A stretch of DNA of 23,155 bases from an uncultured Akkermansia sp. (GCA_904502165.1 CAJGDB010000019.1:1-23155), one strand, 5' to 3'. Counted from the stretch's first letter, positions 5,970-15,005 are shown. Made by a program: numbers and translations. The notes: generated by a model from the letters alone, not told the origin.

Positions 5970-8414
5970 ATGAAACTTCTCCTCCTCCCGGCTCTTGCTC
6001 TTCTGACCGCTCCTCTCGCCCAGGCTGATACGCAGCGCGCAGAGCAGCTGATGCGCGAAGGAAAGCCTGCCGATGCTCTTGATGCCCTGGTGAATGACAC
6101 CTCTGCAACGGCATCTTTCTGGCGAGGACGCGCCCTCATCGGGCTCGGCAGGCTGAAGGAAGCGGCTGAAGCCTTGCGCCACGTACCGGATGACCATCCG
6201 CTGTATACCTATGCCGCCAAGGCGCTTCTCTACTGCGCCTGGAAGAACGAGGATGTGGACTTTGCCGTCATTGCCACGCCCATGGCCAGCGGGCGTAATC
6301 AGGAAATAGCTACTCTTGCTACTGCAGCCCTTGCTGAATACTGGCTGAGTAAGCCGAAAAGCCAGGACAACGCCGCCCTGCAGAGATTGAGGGATTTGTC
6401 GGAAAAGAATCCGTCATACAAGCCCCTTCTCCAGCTTCTGGAAGTAGAGAACCTTCGTCTCCGTGGTGATTATGATGCTGCCATCACCCAATGCAAAGCG
6501 CTGGAAACAGACACCTCACTTTCTCTTACGCTGCGTCACCGGGCACGCCTGACCCTTTCCTCCATTTATTACAGCAAAGAGGAAAACAGCGCTACCCAGG
6601 AAGACCAGATGCTCCCCCGGCCTTCCGGTGCATTCCTGGAGAATGCACCGGAAACACAGGCTGAATACGACGACGGCAAGGGCGAAGAAACGCTTCTGCA
6701 TTTCATATCATCCCACCCGGATTCACCTGTGCTGGAAGAAGCCTTCCGCCGGTTGTACCAGAAAGGTGCCTTCAGTACCAGTGAATACGCCCGCACCAAA
6801 CTTGACGAGTGGATTGCCGACCCGACAAAATCACGCCGTGCCGCAAATGCCCTGCTGATTCAGCAGCACATGCTGAATCATGAGGATGCCCCGGAACTTC
6901 CGCTGGACGTAACATGCGCCAACACAGCGGCTGCAACACATCCTAAGGAACCGGCCACCCGCACTATCCTGCTGGAGCAGGTCCGCTGGTATCTGGAACG
7001 GGGGCAGACCCACGAAGCTCTCCTTTACCTGGGCATGATTCAGGGAGATGATTCCCTGCGCCTTTTCTATGAAATCCAGATGCACAACCCAGCTCTTGCC
7101 TCCACCGCCAGAGCCTATCTGGAATGTGCCCGTCTGGCACCGGAAAAACTGCGAAATGCAGCTCTCCAGAATGCCATGATTTGCGCGTTGATGTCCGGTG
7201 ATGTCGAGACCCAGGAAGCAGTTCTGAACTCCAGAGACCTTTCTGAAACCCAGCAGTACGCACTTCTGCGTACACGGGCCGCATTCAAGCTGGAATCAGC
7301 CCCGGAACAGGCAGAAGCCGACATTAACCTGCTGCTCAGCATTCCCTGCCCGGATTCCAACCTGAGGGCAGATGTAGAAATGGATCACGCCCTGCTGCGT
7401 CTGCAAAGCAATCCGGAATCAGCCCATGAACTGCTGCAGAAAAGCGCTATAAACGCGGATTTATCCCAGCTTACACCCGACCGGCAGCTGCGCTTCTTTG
7501 CCTTGCAGGAGGCTGTTCTCCGCCGCCTTTCCGGCACAACCGATACCATCAACGCCGGGCAGGAAACCATTGCGATGATTCGTAACGCCGCAGGCAAGGT
7601 TCAGAACCCGCACGTTGTCTGCACGCTGACCCTGCACCTGGCTCACCTGCTGGCGGCAGAAGGGCAATACACGGAATCCCTCCGCATTCTTGATACACTG
7701 TTGCGGAAATACCCGCGCACAGACTTCGCCCCCCGTGCGCTGTACATGTCTGCCCGGGTTTCGGAATATATCGCCTCTATGGAATCCCTGCGCCAGGCTA
7801 TTGAATTCTACGATGCCTGTGCCACACGCAGCGAGGAGCACCGCATCAAGGCAACCACCCGCAAGGCCGCTGTATTACTCCGGCTGGGGAAGCATGAGGA
7901 ATCAGAACAGATTCTGACACATCTCCTGCGCTCGGAAAAGCATCTGCGCGTGCAGGACAAAGTGATGATAAATGCCATTCTGGCTAACAACAAGGCCTTG
8001 GAAGGCACAGAGGAAGGACGCCGCAATGCCGTTGAAATTGCTGCAGGCAGTCTGAAAGATGAAACGCTGCCCCGCTGGTGGAGATTCCGCGCGCTGCTGC
8101 ACCATGCCACCCTTTGCGAACGGGCCGATATGTTTGCCGAAGCTCTGAAGGATTACAATGAGGTCCTCTCCATGCAGCCTGCTATGAACAAAGATGCAGG
8201 CCCGGCAGACTGGCATATTCTGTACAGCGCCGGCTCCGGGGCTGTCATGCAGCTGCTGCATCTGAAACGCTACGATGAAGCTGCAGATAAGGCCGATGAA
8301 ATAGCCGGGTGGAACAAAGAACACGCCGATACGGCCAAACGCAGACAGTTCTCCAACTGGGCAGAGTTCATCCGCCAGACAAACTTCATCGAAAACAAGA
8401 ATCTGCCGTTCTGA
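5970..8414 (+). CDS. Exported TPR-repeat protein
   Basis: This 814-residue protein has a signal peptide (MKLLLLPALALLTAPLAQA, cleavage after residue 19), so it is periplasmic or outer-membrane associated. The remainder is almost entirely alpha-helical with tetratricopeptide-type helix pairs. Clear examples are AEQLMREGKPADALDALVND near the N-terminus, FAEALKDYNEVLSMQP near the C-terminus, and a central QYTESLRILDTLLRKYPRTDFAPRALYMSA. The latter matches the outer-membrane-lipoprotein TPR style seen in BamD/YbgF-like proteins. It is the last gene of the pgsA-lipoprotein-M23 operon, 23 bp after the peptidase. Its product is likely a scaffold for envelope proteins, although no specific partner can be named. 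It converges on rarA with only 32 bp between stops. Confidence 0.85.
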   Translation: MKLLLLPALALLTAPLAQADTQRAEQLMREGKPADALDALVNDTSATASFWRGRALIGLGRLKEAAEALRHVPDDHPLYTYAAKALLYCAWKNEDVDFAVIATPMASGRNQEIATLATAALAEYWLSKPKSQDNAALQRLRDLSEKNPSYKPLLQLLEVENLRLRGDYDAAITQCKALETDTSLSLTLRHRARLTLSSIYYSKEENSATQEDQMLPRPSGAFLENAPETQAEYDDGKGEETLLHFISSHPDSPVLEEAFRRLYQKGAFSTSEYARTKLDEWIADPTKSRRAANALLIQQHMLNHEDAPELPLDVTCANTAAATHPKEPATRTILLEQVRWYLERGQTHEALLYLGMIQGDDSLRLFYEIQMHNPALASTARAYLECARLAPEKLRNAALQNAMICALMSGDVETQEAVLNSRDLSETQQYALLRTRAAFKLESAPEQAEADINLLLSIPCPDSNLRADVEMDHALLRLQSNPESAHELLQKSAINADLSQLTPDRQLRFFALQEAVLRRLSGTTDTINAGQETIAMIRNAAGKVQNPHVVCTLTLHLAHLLAAEGQYTESLRILDTLLRKYPRTDFAPRALYMSARVSEYIASMESLRQAIEFYDACATRSEEHRIKATTRKAAVLLRLGKHEESEQILTHLLRSEKHLRVQDKVMINAILANNKALEGTEEGRRNAVEIAAGSLKDETLPRWWRFRALLHHATLCERADMFAEALKDYNEVLSMQPAMNKDAGPADWHILYSAGSGAVMQLLHLKRYDEAADKADEIAGWNKEHADTAKRRQFSNWAEFIRQTNFIENKNLPF

Positions 8415-8446
8415 TACCGGAAGCAAAGCTGGTTCGTCTGACCGCT

Positions 8447-9805
8447 TTACTTACCCTGCTCCCGCCGCTGGCGCAGATATTCCATGCGCTCGGAAATGCG
8501 GAGCTCCAAACCATTCGTGGTCGGGTGGTAGTAAACCCGCCCCTCTGGCAGATAAGCCTGGGGCACGTAATTATCCTCAAAATCGTGGGCGTACTGGTAC
8601 TGGGTTTCTTCCTCTGCCACGCCACGAAGCCGCGCCAGTTTCTTGCGCGTAGGGGTGGACAGATGAGCAGGCACGGCAAGAGTGCGGCCTTCCTTCACAT
8701 CCTTGAGGGCGGCATTCACACCGGCATAAGCAGAATTACTTTTGGGTGCCGTGGCAATATAAACCGTGGCATGAGCCAGGGGAATACGGGCCTCCGGCAT
8801 ACCCAGCATTTCTGCTGCACGGGCAGCATCTAACGCAACACGCAGGGCGTTCGAATCTGCCAGGCCCACATCCTCGCTGGCGCAGATGACCAGACGCCGG
8901 GCTATGAAGCGGATATCCTCACCAGCATTCAGCATGAATGCCAGCCAGTACAGGGCAGCATCAGGGTCACTTCCCCGCATGGATTTGATGAACGCCGATA
9001 TCGTATCATAATGGCCATCCCCCGCCCGGTCGTAACGGATAGCTTTTTTCTGAATGGATTCTTCGGCTTCCTGCAAGGTGACATGCACCACCCCATCGTC
9101 TCCGGGGAGGGTAGAAAGAGCAGCAACCTCTAGTGCGGTCAACGCCTTGCGGGCATCGCCATCAGCCTTGAGAGCCAGGTGCTCAAGGGCATCATCATCC
9201 AGTCTGAGCCGCATCTTTCCAAGCCCCCGCACCTCATCTGCCGCAGCGCGCTTCAGCAGGGTCACCAGCTCCGCATCCGGAACCGGCTCGAGCGGAAAAA
9301 TCTGAGACCTGCTCAGCATGGCGGAATTGATGGCAAAATACGGATTCTCCGTAGTAGCCCCGATAAAACGTACCGTTCCCTTTTCCAGATGCGGCAGCAG
9401 CACATCCTGCTGAGCTTTGTTGAAGCGGTGCAGCTCATCGACAAAGAGGATGGTTTTCTGACCATGTATAGACATCCGGCTGCGGGCTTCCTCAATTTTG
9501 CTGCGGATTTCACTCACATTGGACTCCACGCCATTGAGCATTACAAAAAAGGCGCTGGTACAACGGGCAATCACATAGGCAAGGGTCGTCTTACCAACTC
9601 CGGGCGGCCCATAAAAAATGAGAGAAGAGAAGCGGTCTGTCTCAATCGCCCGCCGCAGGAGTTTTCCCTCAGCCAGCAGGTGTTTCTGCCCGGCTACTTC
9701 CTGCAAAGATTCGGGGCGCATGCGGGCGGCCAGAGGCATCTGCTGCTGTTCTTCGGGCGGAGGCATGGGCGCATCTCCATGCGGTGTAAATAAATCGTAC
9801 TGCAT
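8447..9805 (-). CDS. rarA: Replication-associated recombination protein A (AAA+ ATPase)
   Basis: This 452-residue AAA+ protein belongs to the RarA/MgsA/WRNIP1 family, which acts at stalled replication forks and binds SSB. Motifs are intact: Walker A GPPGVGKT (66-73), Walker B ILFVDE (119-124), sensor 1 region GATTEN (149-154) and the Arg of the LSRSQ segment (R166). The N-terminal MQYDLFTP is followed by LAARMRPESLQEVAGQKHLL, typical of the family. The C-terminal half has the RarA oligomerisation region, including IKSMRGSDPDAALYWLAFML and an EGRVYYHPTTNG segment. The length is typical. The ATG comes 5 bp after the stop of the membrane GTPase gene with no Shine-Dalgarno sequence, so the two are cotranscribed. 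Confidence 0.97.
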   Translation of the reverse strand: MQYDLFTPHGDAPMPPPEEQQQMPLAARMRPESLQEVAGQKHLLAEGKLLRRAIETDRFSSLIFYGPPGVGKTTLAYVIARCTSAFFVMLNGVESNVSEIRSKIEEARSRMSIHGQKTILFVDELHRFNKAQQDVLLPHLEKGTVRFIGATTENPYFAINSAMLSRSQIFPLEPVPDAELVTLLKRAAADEVRGLGKMRLRLDDDALEHLALKADGDARKALTALEVAALSTLPGDDGVVHVTLQEAEESIQKKAIRYDRAGDGHYDTISAFIKSMRGSDPDAALYWLAFMLNAGEDIRFIARRLVICASEDVGLADSNALRVALDAARAAEMLGMPEARIPLAHATVYIATAPKSNSAYAGVNAALKDVKEGRTLAVPAHLSTPTRKKLARLRGVAEEETQYQYAHDFEDNYVPQAYLPEGRVYYHPTTNGLELRISERMEYLRQRREQGK

Positions 9806-9810
9806 GGGAA

Positions 9811-11454
9811 TCAGACTCGGGGAGCAGCAGAGCGGAGTTGGCGGAATATTTCACTCTGGCGTTGCTGCAAGGGCGCCAGGGAAGTTTCATAGGCAGCCAC
9901 GCGCTGGCGTGGTTCTGTATACAGGCGCCGGTATGCCGCTACGCGGGAAACAATCATATCCTGCACAATGGCAGCCAGATGCTCTGAGAAACTTTCATAC
10001 AGAGGCTCTGCTTTGGTACTCATCAGCATGCAGATTTTCCGCACCACGAGGCAATGAATGAGAGTACCCAGCATCCAGAGCACACCTGCAATGCCCAGAA
10101 AAATCACAGCAATATCCTCCATGCCGAAGAAGCCCAGTAATCCTGCACAAAAGAAGGAAACGCAGAAGCTGACAATGAACAAGCGCATCCAGTCTACCTG
10201 GCATTTAAAGAGGGAGGCAAAGGCTGAGCGTATCTTCTGATAGCGGAAGGGGGCATACAGATTGCTCTGCAGCTGGGTCCGCAGCTGGGTCAGCTCTGTT
10301 TCCAGGGCCTCGGCCGGAAATTCGCCGATTTCGCACTGCAGGGTCTGCTTCATGCGCGGCCGCACACTTCGCCAGTGCCCGCCACAGGAAACAACAAACT
10401 GTTTGTCCAGCTCCTCCTGCTGCGTAGCAACATCATCCAGAACCAGACGATAATACAGGTTTTCAGAAGCAGAGCCGTAACTTTCGAGTCGTATGAACAC
10501 CACGGGAGAGAGGAACCAGCCCAGACTACGCCGCATGTACTGAATCAACCGGGGCATACAGCGCTGAGCTGCAGCCGCATAATTCAACACGCAATTCCGT
10601 ACCCCCTGCATCTGGCGGGTCTGGAAGTTATCAATCTCCTGCTCAATACCCTGCAGGAAGCCACTGTCTGTACGGGCGACGGCATCGCGGGCCTTCAGCA
10701 CACTACCCTGCTTGTAGAGCAGATCAGACCCGCATCTCATCGTTTCCCGAATAGCAGCCCGCAACCCGCCCGATGATGACTCCATCGCCTCTACCACCTT
10801 GGTTCCGAATTCGGCTGCCATGACGGCATTGGCAGGATTCACCTGATACACCGGCAACGCACGTCCCAGTCGCTCCCGGCAGAGAGTCCGCACGGTTTCA
10901 CTCAACATGACAGTATGCTCTGCATCGAGCATATCAGCATGGGTAAGTGCAACCACACAGGCTGGGCCCCCTTCCTCCGGCAAGGGAGCCATGAGCCCCC
11001 AGACCGGTGCATTCTGCGGTTCCCGGGCATCCACAACAGCAATCACTACATCCGCCGCAGGAAGCAGAGCCGCAACGGCCTCTGCCACCAGCGGATGCTC
11101 ACACCCCCGGGTATTCACCAGTTCCATGCCGCTCAAGGCGGGCTCGGCCATAAAGCGGCAGTGACTGGAGTCTCCGTCGTTGTTCAGGTATCGCCAGCGC
11201 AGATAATGATACTCCGGCTCCACCTGCCCCAGTACAGGGCAACCAACCATGCCGGCCAGCAACCCGGACTTCCCGCTGCGGGACGCTCCTATCAACACAA
11301 TCCGGCGGTCCTTACCCATGCAATCAACAGCCTGTTCGACCGAAGCCTTAGGCTGCTCAAGAGATTCATCATCAATGTCATCACAAAGCGCAACAGCCTG
11401 CTGCGACCAATAGCGCACCAGACTCTCCTGCATCCTGTAACAACGTTTCAACAT
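9811..11454 (-). CDS. Membrane GTPase with dynamin-like layout
   Basis: This 547-residue protein has a P-loop GASRSGKS (56-63), a G3-like NTRG (114-117, where DTPG/DTRG is usual) and a G4-like THAD (171-174, where NKxD/TKxD is usual). A helical region of about 200 residues follows, then two transmembrane helices at about 425-444 and 449-471 joined by a short GMED turn. The last 76 residues are cytoplasmic and probably form a coiled coil. GTPase, helical stalk, paired membrane helices and a terminal helix is the layout of mitofusin-like bacterial dynamins. The assignment is structural, and the degenerate G3/G4 motifs may mean altered nucleotide specificity. It has its own TATAAT promoter and is followed 5 bp later by rarA. 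Function unknown; membrane remodelling is an inference. Confidence 0.75.
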   Translation of the reverse strand: MLKRCYRMQESLVRYWSQQAVALCDDIDDESLEQPKASVEQAVDCMGKDRRIVLIGASRSGKSGLLAGMVGCPVLGQVEPEYHYLRWRYLNNDGDSSHCRFMAEPALSGMELVNTRGCEHPLVAEAVAALLPAADVVIAVVDAREPQNAPVWGLMAPLPEEGGPACVVALTHADMLDAEHTVMLSETVRTLCRERLGRALPVYQVNPANAVMAAEFGTKVVEAMESSSGGLRAAIRETMRCGSDLLYKQGSVLKARDAVARTDSGFLQGIEQEIDNFQTRQMQGVRNCVLNYAAAAQRCMPRLIQYMRRSLGWFLSPVVFIRLESYGSASENLYYRLVLDDVATQQEELDKQFVVSCGGHWRSVRPRMKQTLQCEIGEFPAEALETELTQLRTQLQSNLYAPFRYQKIRSAFASLFKCQVDWMRLFIVSFCVSFFCAGLLGFFGMEDIAVIFLGIAGVLWMLGTLIHCLVVRKICMLMSTKAEPLYESFSEHLAAIVQDMIVSRVAAYRRLYTEPRQRVAAYETSLAPLQQRQSEIFRQLRSAAPRV

Positions 11455-11465
11455 GATGACGAGGC

Positions 11466-11494
11466 ATTATAACCAGAGCAGCCCCGATTGTCCA
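11466..11494 (-). promoter_or_regulatory. Sigma70-type promoter of the GTPase-rarA operon
   Basis: On the minus strand TGGACA (11489-11494) and a perfect TATAAT (11466-11471) are separated by 17 bp. The -10 box ends 11 bp before the ATG at 11454, predicting a leader of about 5 nt. The promoter lies in the 89-bp gap after the deacetylase gene. Confidence 0.7.
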
Positions 11495-11543
11495 CCATAA
11501 AACACGTGCAGCAGCACTCACTGAATCAAAAAAAACGCTCGAC

Positions 11544-13658
11544 TCAGGCAGGTATATCAACATACCCCGGAGCAGGTATATCATCCAGCGCAGGTGTTGG
11601 GGCCGGTGTCTTCTCCTCTGCCGCCGGCACATGCTCCGATGCCGGCAGGACTGCGGGTACAACTGCAGGTGGCTCCGGCTCAGGGAGTGCAATGACTCCC
11701 ACATTCTCAAAAGCCGCCGGGAAGAAGGCCCGGGCGCGTTCCCGGGCTTCGGTTATACCCTGGGCTGTTGGTTTCACGCCTGCAACATCATCAAAATTCA
11801 CTGCACGGCGGAAAATGCGGGGATCTGTGCCAAAGACCACATATCGATGAATCAGCAGCGGGTCCTCCAACGTAGTCACCTTCCGTTCAACTACCGTAAA
11901 TGCCGTATCCACGCCATCCTGGCGCAGCGTTTCCAGCATGGCCGGCATGTGGAAACCACCGGGGTAGCAATAGGAACTGCAATTCCCGAATTCCTGCTGT
12001 AATCTGGATACGGAATCCGTGAATTCCTGTTTCAGCAGTGCGGCGAATTCCTCGGATTCCGGCTCCAGGGATTTCCATTTACTCGGATAAAGGTGCGTAG
12101 CGGAATGACAGCCCACAGTAGCGCCGCATGCAATCATTTCACGAATCATTTCCGGCGTCATGGAAAGGCCTTTGCCGCTGATGAAATCGGTATAGAGATA
12201 CAGAGTGAAAGGATACCCGTATGCCTTCAGCACCGGGAAAGCCTCTGTATACACGCTGCGCCAGCCATCATCTATGGTAATGAGCACACAACGCTCCGGA
12301 AGGCAACGCTCTCCCAGCAGCCATTCGCGGAAATCCTGCATGGTAATGACTGTCAACCCGGCATCCTTGATATACTGCATCTGCTGGCAGAACTCTGCCG
12401 TACGCAAGCACATTTCCGTCACTGGCCGCGTATTACTGAAATCGTGGTAGCAGAGCACAGCAACGCGGGTCTGTTCACGCGGTACAACCGGGTGCGGGAA
12501 CTCGCGGGTCACCCAGTCTCCCCCTAGCGTGCGCTGCACCAGGGTACCAGCAGCAGGCACATCGCTCACAGGGCGTGGAGCCAGTCGCGGATTCTGCAAA
12601 TCCGCGACTGGCTCTTCCTCAACTTCAACTGGATTAGGGATAGGGGCTGATGTATCAGTTGCAGTCTCGGCAAAATCTCCTACCAGCACATCCACAACTG
12701 GCGGCATGGGCGGCTGCACGGCATCACCCACTGCCGTATTCTCTGTAAATGCAGGAAATGCAGCACTGGCTCCCTCGGGCGATTTTACGTTCGATGGCAG
12801 TCCCACGGGCTGTTGACGAGCTGCCACATCGCGCACCTTCTGCAGTACAGCTGCATCTTCTTCCGGCGCACCGAAATTCACCGCCCGGGCAAAATCGCCC
12901 ATCTCACTTATCATGTAGCGATTCAGCAGATAGAAAGGCGTTCCCCGGGAAACCTTTCCTGCCCGGCGGCCAAAGGCCACATTATAGCCGTAAATGGCCA
13001 GATTCTCAACCATGTTAGCATTTGCATAACCACGGGGGTACGAAAATGCGCTGCAGGCTCCGAAATGCGAGGTGATACGCTGCGAGGAAACACCCATTTC
13101 CCGCTCGGCCAGCTTGGCCGCGGCCTCCGGGCCGGATTCATCGGCATGCACCCAGTCGCAGGCCTGCGGTCGCATCATTCCGCGGCTGCCCACGGTCGCC
13201 CCGGCACGCCGCATTTCCTGAATATGCTGCACCGAGAGAAAGCCTGATGTCTCCTTGAAATTGCGAGCATCGGCAAAGACGACAAAGGGGAAACCGAACT
13301 GCTTCAGCACCGGGAGCGCGACGGAGTACGCCTCGGCATCGGCCTCTTCCAGTGTTATGAGCACACAGTTACCGGACAAAGCAAGCCTCCCCTGATGCCA
13401 GTCGATGAACTGCTGCAGGGAAACCGGAGTAATCCCCTGCTCCTTCAGATAACTCATCTGAGCCAGAAACGTCGTGGAGGTGATACCCGGCATTCCCTCA
13501 GCTGCGGCAAAGTGTTCATACCCGAGCACTGCCACCTGCGCCGCCTGTTCGGCGGCAGGAGCCTGCTCCGGCGGATTCACCACAGCATCTTGAGCCCGCA
13601 AGGGCGAAATCACCGCCAGCAGACAAACAGCAGGAATCCATGAATGAAACCACTTCAT
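11544..13658 (-). CDS. Exported tandem polysaccharide deacetylase (NodB) protein, first domain degenerate
   Basis: This 704-residue exported protein has a signal peptide at residues 1-22 (cleavage near LRA|QD) and two NodB-type carbohydrate esterase 4 domains. Domain 2 (about 397-625) has the catalytic and metal ligands: TIDDGW with D463/D464, and GCHSATH with H518 and H522, plus the CYPGGF motif. Domain 1 (about 42-265) aligns with it but reads LEEAD at 103-107 and GSRGMMRP at 157-164, so the Asp pair and both His are lost; its YPRGY motif remains. A disordered Pro/Glu-rich linker (about 285-395) joins them, and the tail is Pro/Ala-rich. The likely substrate is an N-acetylated envelope polysaccharide or peptidoglycan. 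I chose the ATG at 13658 over the longer frame to 13709 because it places the signal peptide at the terminus. Confidence 0.9.
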   Translation of the reverse strand: MKWFHSWIPAVCLLAVISPLRAQDAVVNPPEQAPAAEQAAQVAVLGYEHFAAAEGMPGITSTTFLAQMSYLKEQGITPVSLQQFIDWHQGRLALSGNCVLITLEEADAEAYSVALPVLKQFGFPFVVFADARNFKETSGFLSVQHIQEMRRAGATVGSRGMMRPQACDWVHADESGPEAAAKLAEREMGVSSQRITSHFGACSAFSYPRGYANANMVENLAIYGYNVAFGRRAGKVSRGTPFYLLNRYMISEMGDFARAVNFGAPEEDAAVLQKVRDVAARQQPVGLPSNVKSPEGASAAFPAFTENTAVGDAVQPPMPPVVDVLVGDFAETATDTSAPIPNPVEVEEEPVADLQNPRLAPRPVSDVPAAGTLVQRTLGGDWVTREFPHPVVPREQTRVAVLCYHDFSNTRPVTEMCLRTAEFCQQMQYIKDAGLTVITMQDFREWLLGERCLPERCVLITIDDGWRSVYTEAFPVLKAYGYPFTLYLYTDFISGKGLSMTPEMIREMIACGATVGCHSATHLYPSKWKSLEPESEEFAALLKQEFTDSVSRLQQEFGNCSSYCYPGGFHMPAMLETLRQDGVDTAFTVVERKVTTLEDPLLIHRYVVFGTDPRIFRRAVNFDDVAGVKPTAQGITEARERARAFFPAAFENVGVIALPEPEPPAVVPAVLPASEHVPAAEEKTPAPTPALDDIPAPGYVDIPA

Positions 13659-13667
13659 GCGACCTTT

Positions 13668-13695
13668 AGGGTAGCACAAACCTGCAGCATTGCAA
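13668..13695 (-). promoter_or_regulatory. Possible promoter of the deacetylase gene
   Basis: On the minus strand TTGCAA (13690-13695) and TACCCT (13668-13673) are 16 bp apart, and the -10 box ends 9 bp before the ATG at 13658. The -10 match is weak (4 of 6). It is listed because its distance to the start codon fits the other promoters in this window. An AAGG just before the ATG would fall at or before the predicted transcription start. Confidence 0.35.
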
Positions 13696-13705
13696 GTATT
13701 TTTCC

Positions 13706-14890
13706 TCAACGCCCGGGAACCAGCTCAAAGCTGAAGCCCTTGAGGTATTCCGTTTCCGGAATGTTCAGCAGGATGGGATGATCCGGGCTCTGCCCATGAA
13801 CATGGGTCTGACGCAGCGTGCAATGGCCATCAACCGCCGCATCACAGATAGTCTGCTTGAACAGACTGGAGCTGATGTGGTGCGAACAGCTGAATGTGGA
13901 AAGAACGCCACCCACCGGCAGCATCTGCATGGCACGCAGGTGAATCTCCTTGTATCCGCGCAAAGCACCATTCAGGCTCTTCTTATTACGGGTAAAGCTG
14001 GGCGGGTCAAGAATGATGAGGTCCCATTTCGGGTCTGCCCCGTTACGCACCTTATCGCTCTCACGCTTCAGAAAATCAAAGGCATTCTCGGCCACGGCTT
14101 CAATCTGAACGCCGTTCAGCTCTGCATTCTTACGCACGGAAGCGATGGCGTCTTCTGAAATATCCACGGCCGTTACGCTGGCGGCACCAGCCTTGGCACA
14201 GGCCAGAGCAAAACCACCCTGATTGCAGAAGCAGTCCAGCACGCGGCGGCCACGGGCCAGGCGGGCAACCTCCTGATAATTCTGCAGCTGGTCCAGATAC
14301 AGTCCGGTTTTTTGCCCCGTAGCCAGGTCAATCATGAATTGAATACCGCGACCAGAGGCAACAAAGGGCTCAGGCTGTTCACCTAATGCAACATAGGTCT
14401 CCTGCCCGATTCCCTCTGCCACCAGCATGGGGGAGTCATTACGCACAATGATGCTGCGGGGGTGGAACAAGTCTGCCAGAATATCCTTGATGAGTCCCAG
14501 GCGCTGGTACATGGCCATAGTAAGGGTCTGCACAACCAGCACATCGGCATAGCGGTCCACAATCAGACCAGGCAGGCCATCGCTCTCACTCCACACCAGA
14601 CGCATCATTTCCTCTCCCGGAAGCCAGCGCTCGCGCAGGGTCGCAGCCTGGGAAATGCGGCGAGCAAAGAAATCGCGGTCCAGGTCCTGCTTGCGACGCG
14701 AGAAACGGCGGGCGACAATCTGGGAATGAGGGTTGTACATGGCAGAGCCGAGATAATGGTCGCGCTGATCTTTGAGCAACACCACATCGCCGGGCTGGGG
14801 ATTACCGAAAACCGTGCGGACTTCTGTGCCGTACACCCAGTCGTGACCATGAAAAATGCGCGCCTTGGGCGCAATGATGAGACCTGCCAT
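13706..14890 (-). CDS. rlmI: RlmI-type 23S rRNA (cytosine-C5) methyltransferase
   Basis: This 394-residue class I SAM-dependent methyltransferase has an N-terminal PUA domain, the layout of RlmI (YccW), which makes m5C1962 in 23S rRNA of E. coli. The PUA part includes RIFHGHDWVYGTEV near the start and PGDVVLLKD. The central RlmI signature SESDGLPGLIVDRY is clear. The SAM-binding loop is RVLDCFCNQGGFALACAKAGA, with the acidic VDIS following. The catalytic region is LDPPSF, then GGVLSTFSCSHH with the conserved Cys. The best start is the ATG at 14890. A TTG at 14911 would add seven residues but would overlap the -10 region. It is divergent from nusA and has its own strong promoter. The target base is inferred from the family. 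Confidence 0.9.
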   Translation of the reverse strand: MAGLIIAPKARIFHGHDWVYGTEVRTVFGNPQPGDVVLLKDQRDHYLGSAMYNPHSQIVARRFSRRKQDLDRDFFARRISQAATLRERWLPGEEMMRLVWSESDGLPGLIVDRYADVLVVQTLTMAMYQRLGLIKDILADLFHPRSIIVRNDSPMLVAEGIGQETYVALGEQPEPFVASGRGIQFMIDLATGQKTGLYLDQLQNYQEVARLARGRRVLDCFCNQGGFALACAKAGAASVTAVDISEDAIASVRKNAELNGVQIEAVAENAFDFLKRESDKVRNGADPKWDLIILDPPSFTRNKKSLNGALRGYKEIHLRAMQMLPVGGVLSTFSCSHHISSSLFKQTICDAAVDGHCTLRQTHVHGQSPDHPILLNIPETEYLKGFSFELVPGR

Positions 14891-14899
14891 AACGGCGCT

Positions 14900-14928
14900 A
14901 CCATACCGCAATTACCTGCATCTGTCAA
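14900..14928 (-). promoter_or_regulatory. Strong promoter of rlmI
   Basis: On the minus strand a perfect TTGACA (14923-14928) and TATGGT (14900-14905) are separated by 17 bp. The -10 box ends 9 bp before the ATG at 14890, predicting a leader of about 3 nt. Its -35 box is 35 bp from the -35 box of the divergent nusA promoter. Confidence 0.7.
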
Positions 14929-14963
14929 GATTTTCAAAGAAGTGACATATTGGCAGAAAATCC

Positions 14964-14992
14964 TTGACACGCAGGCACCCCATATCTATAAT
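14964..14992 (+). promoter_or_regulatory. Consensus sigma70 promoter of the nusA-infB operon
   Basis: A perfect TTGACA (14964-14969) and a perfect TATAAT (14987-14992) are separated by the optimal 17 bp. Transcription should start near 14999, giving a leader of about 100 nt before nusA. This is unlike every other promoter in the window. Confidence 0.88.
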
Positions 14993-15005
14993 ACGCGCGT
15001 ACAAG

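Noticed and set aside
8415..8446. Possible bidirectional terminator between the convergent TPR and rarA genes.
   Set aside because: Only 3-4 bp pairings with long loops are visible and there is no T-tract on either strand.
11528..11546. Run of eight Ts on the minus strand just after the deacetylase stop, as a possible intrinsic terminator.
   Set aside because: No good GC-rich hairpin sits directly before the T run; the only 7-bp pairing I find encloses the T run in its loop.
11547..11588. An 11-base direct repeat (GATATACCTGC, minus strand) at the end of the deacetylase gene.
   Set aside because: It encodes the repeated DIPA at the C-terminus (DDIPAPGYVDIPA). It is a small in-frame duplication in a disordered tail, with no sign of a mobile element or attachment site.
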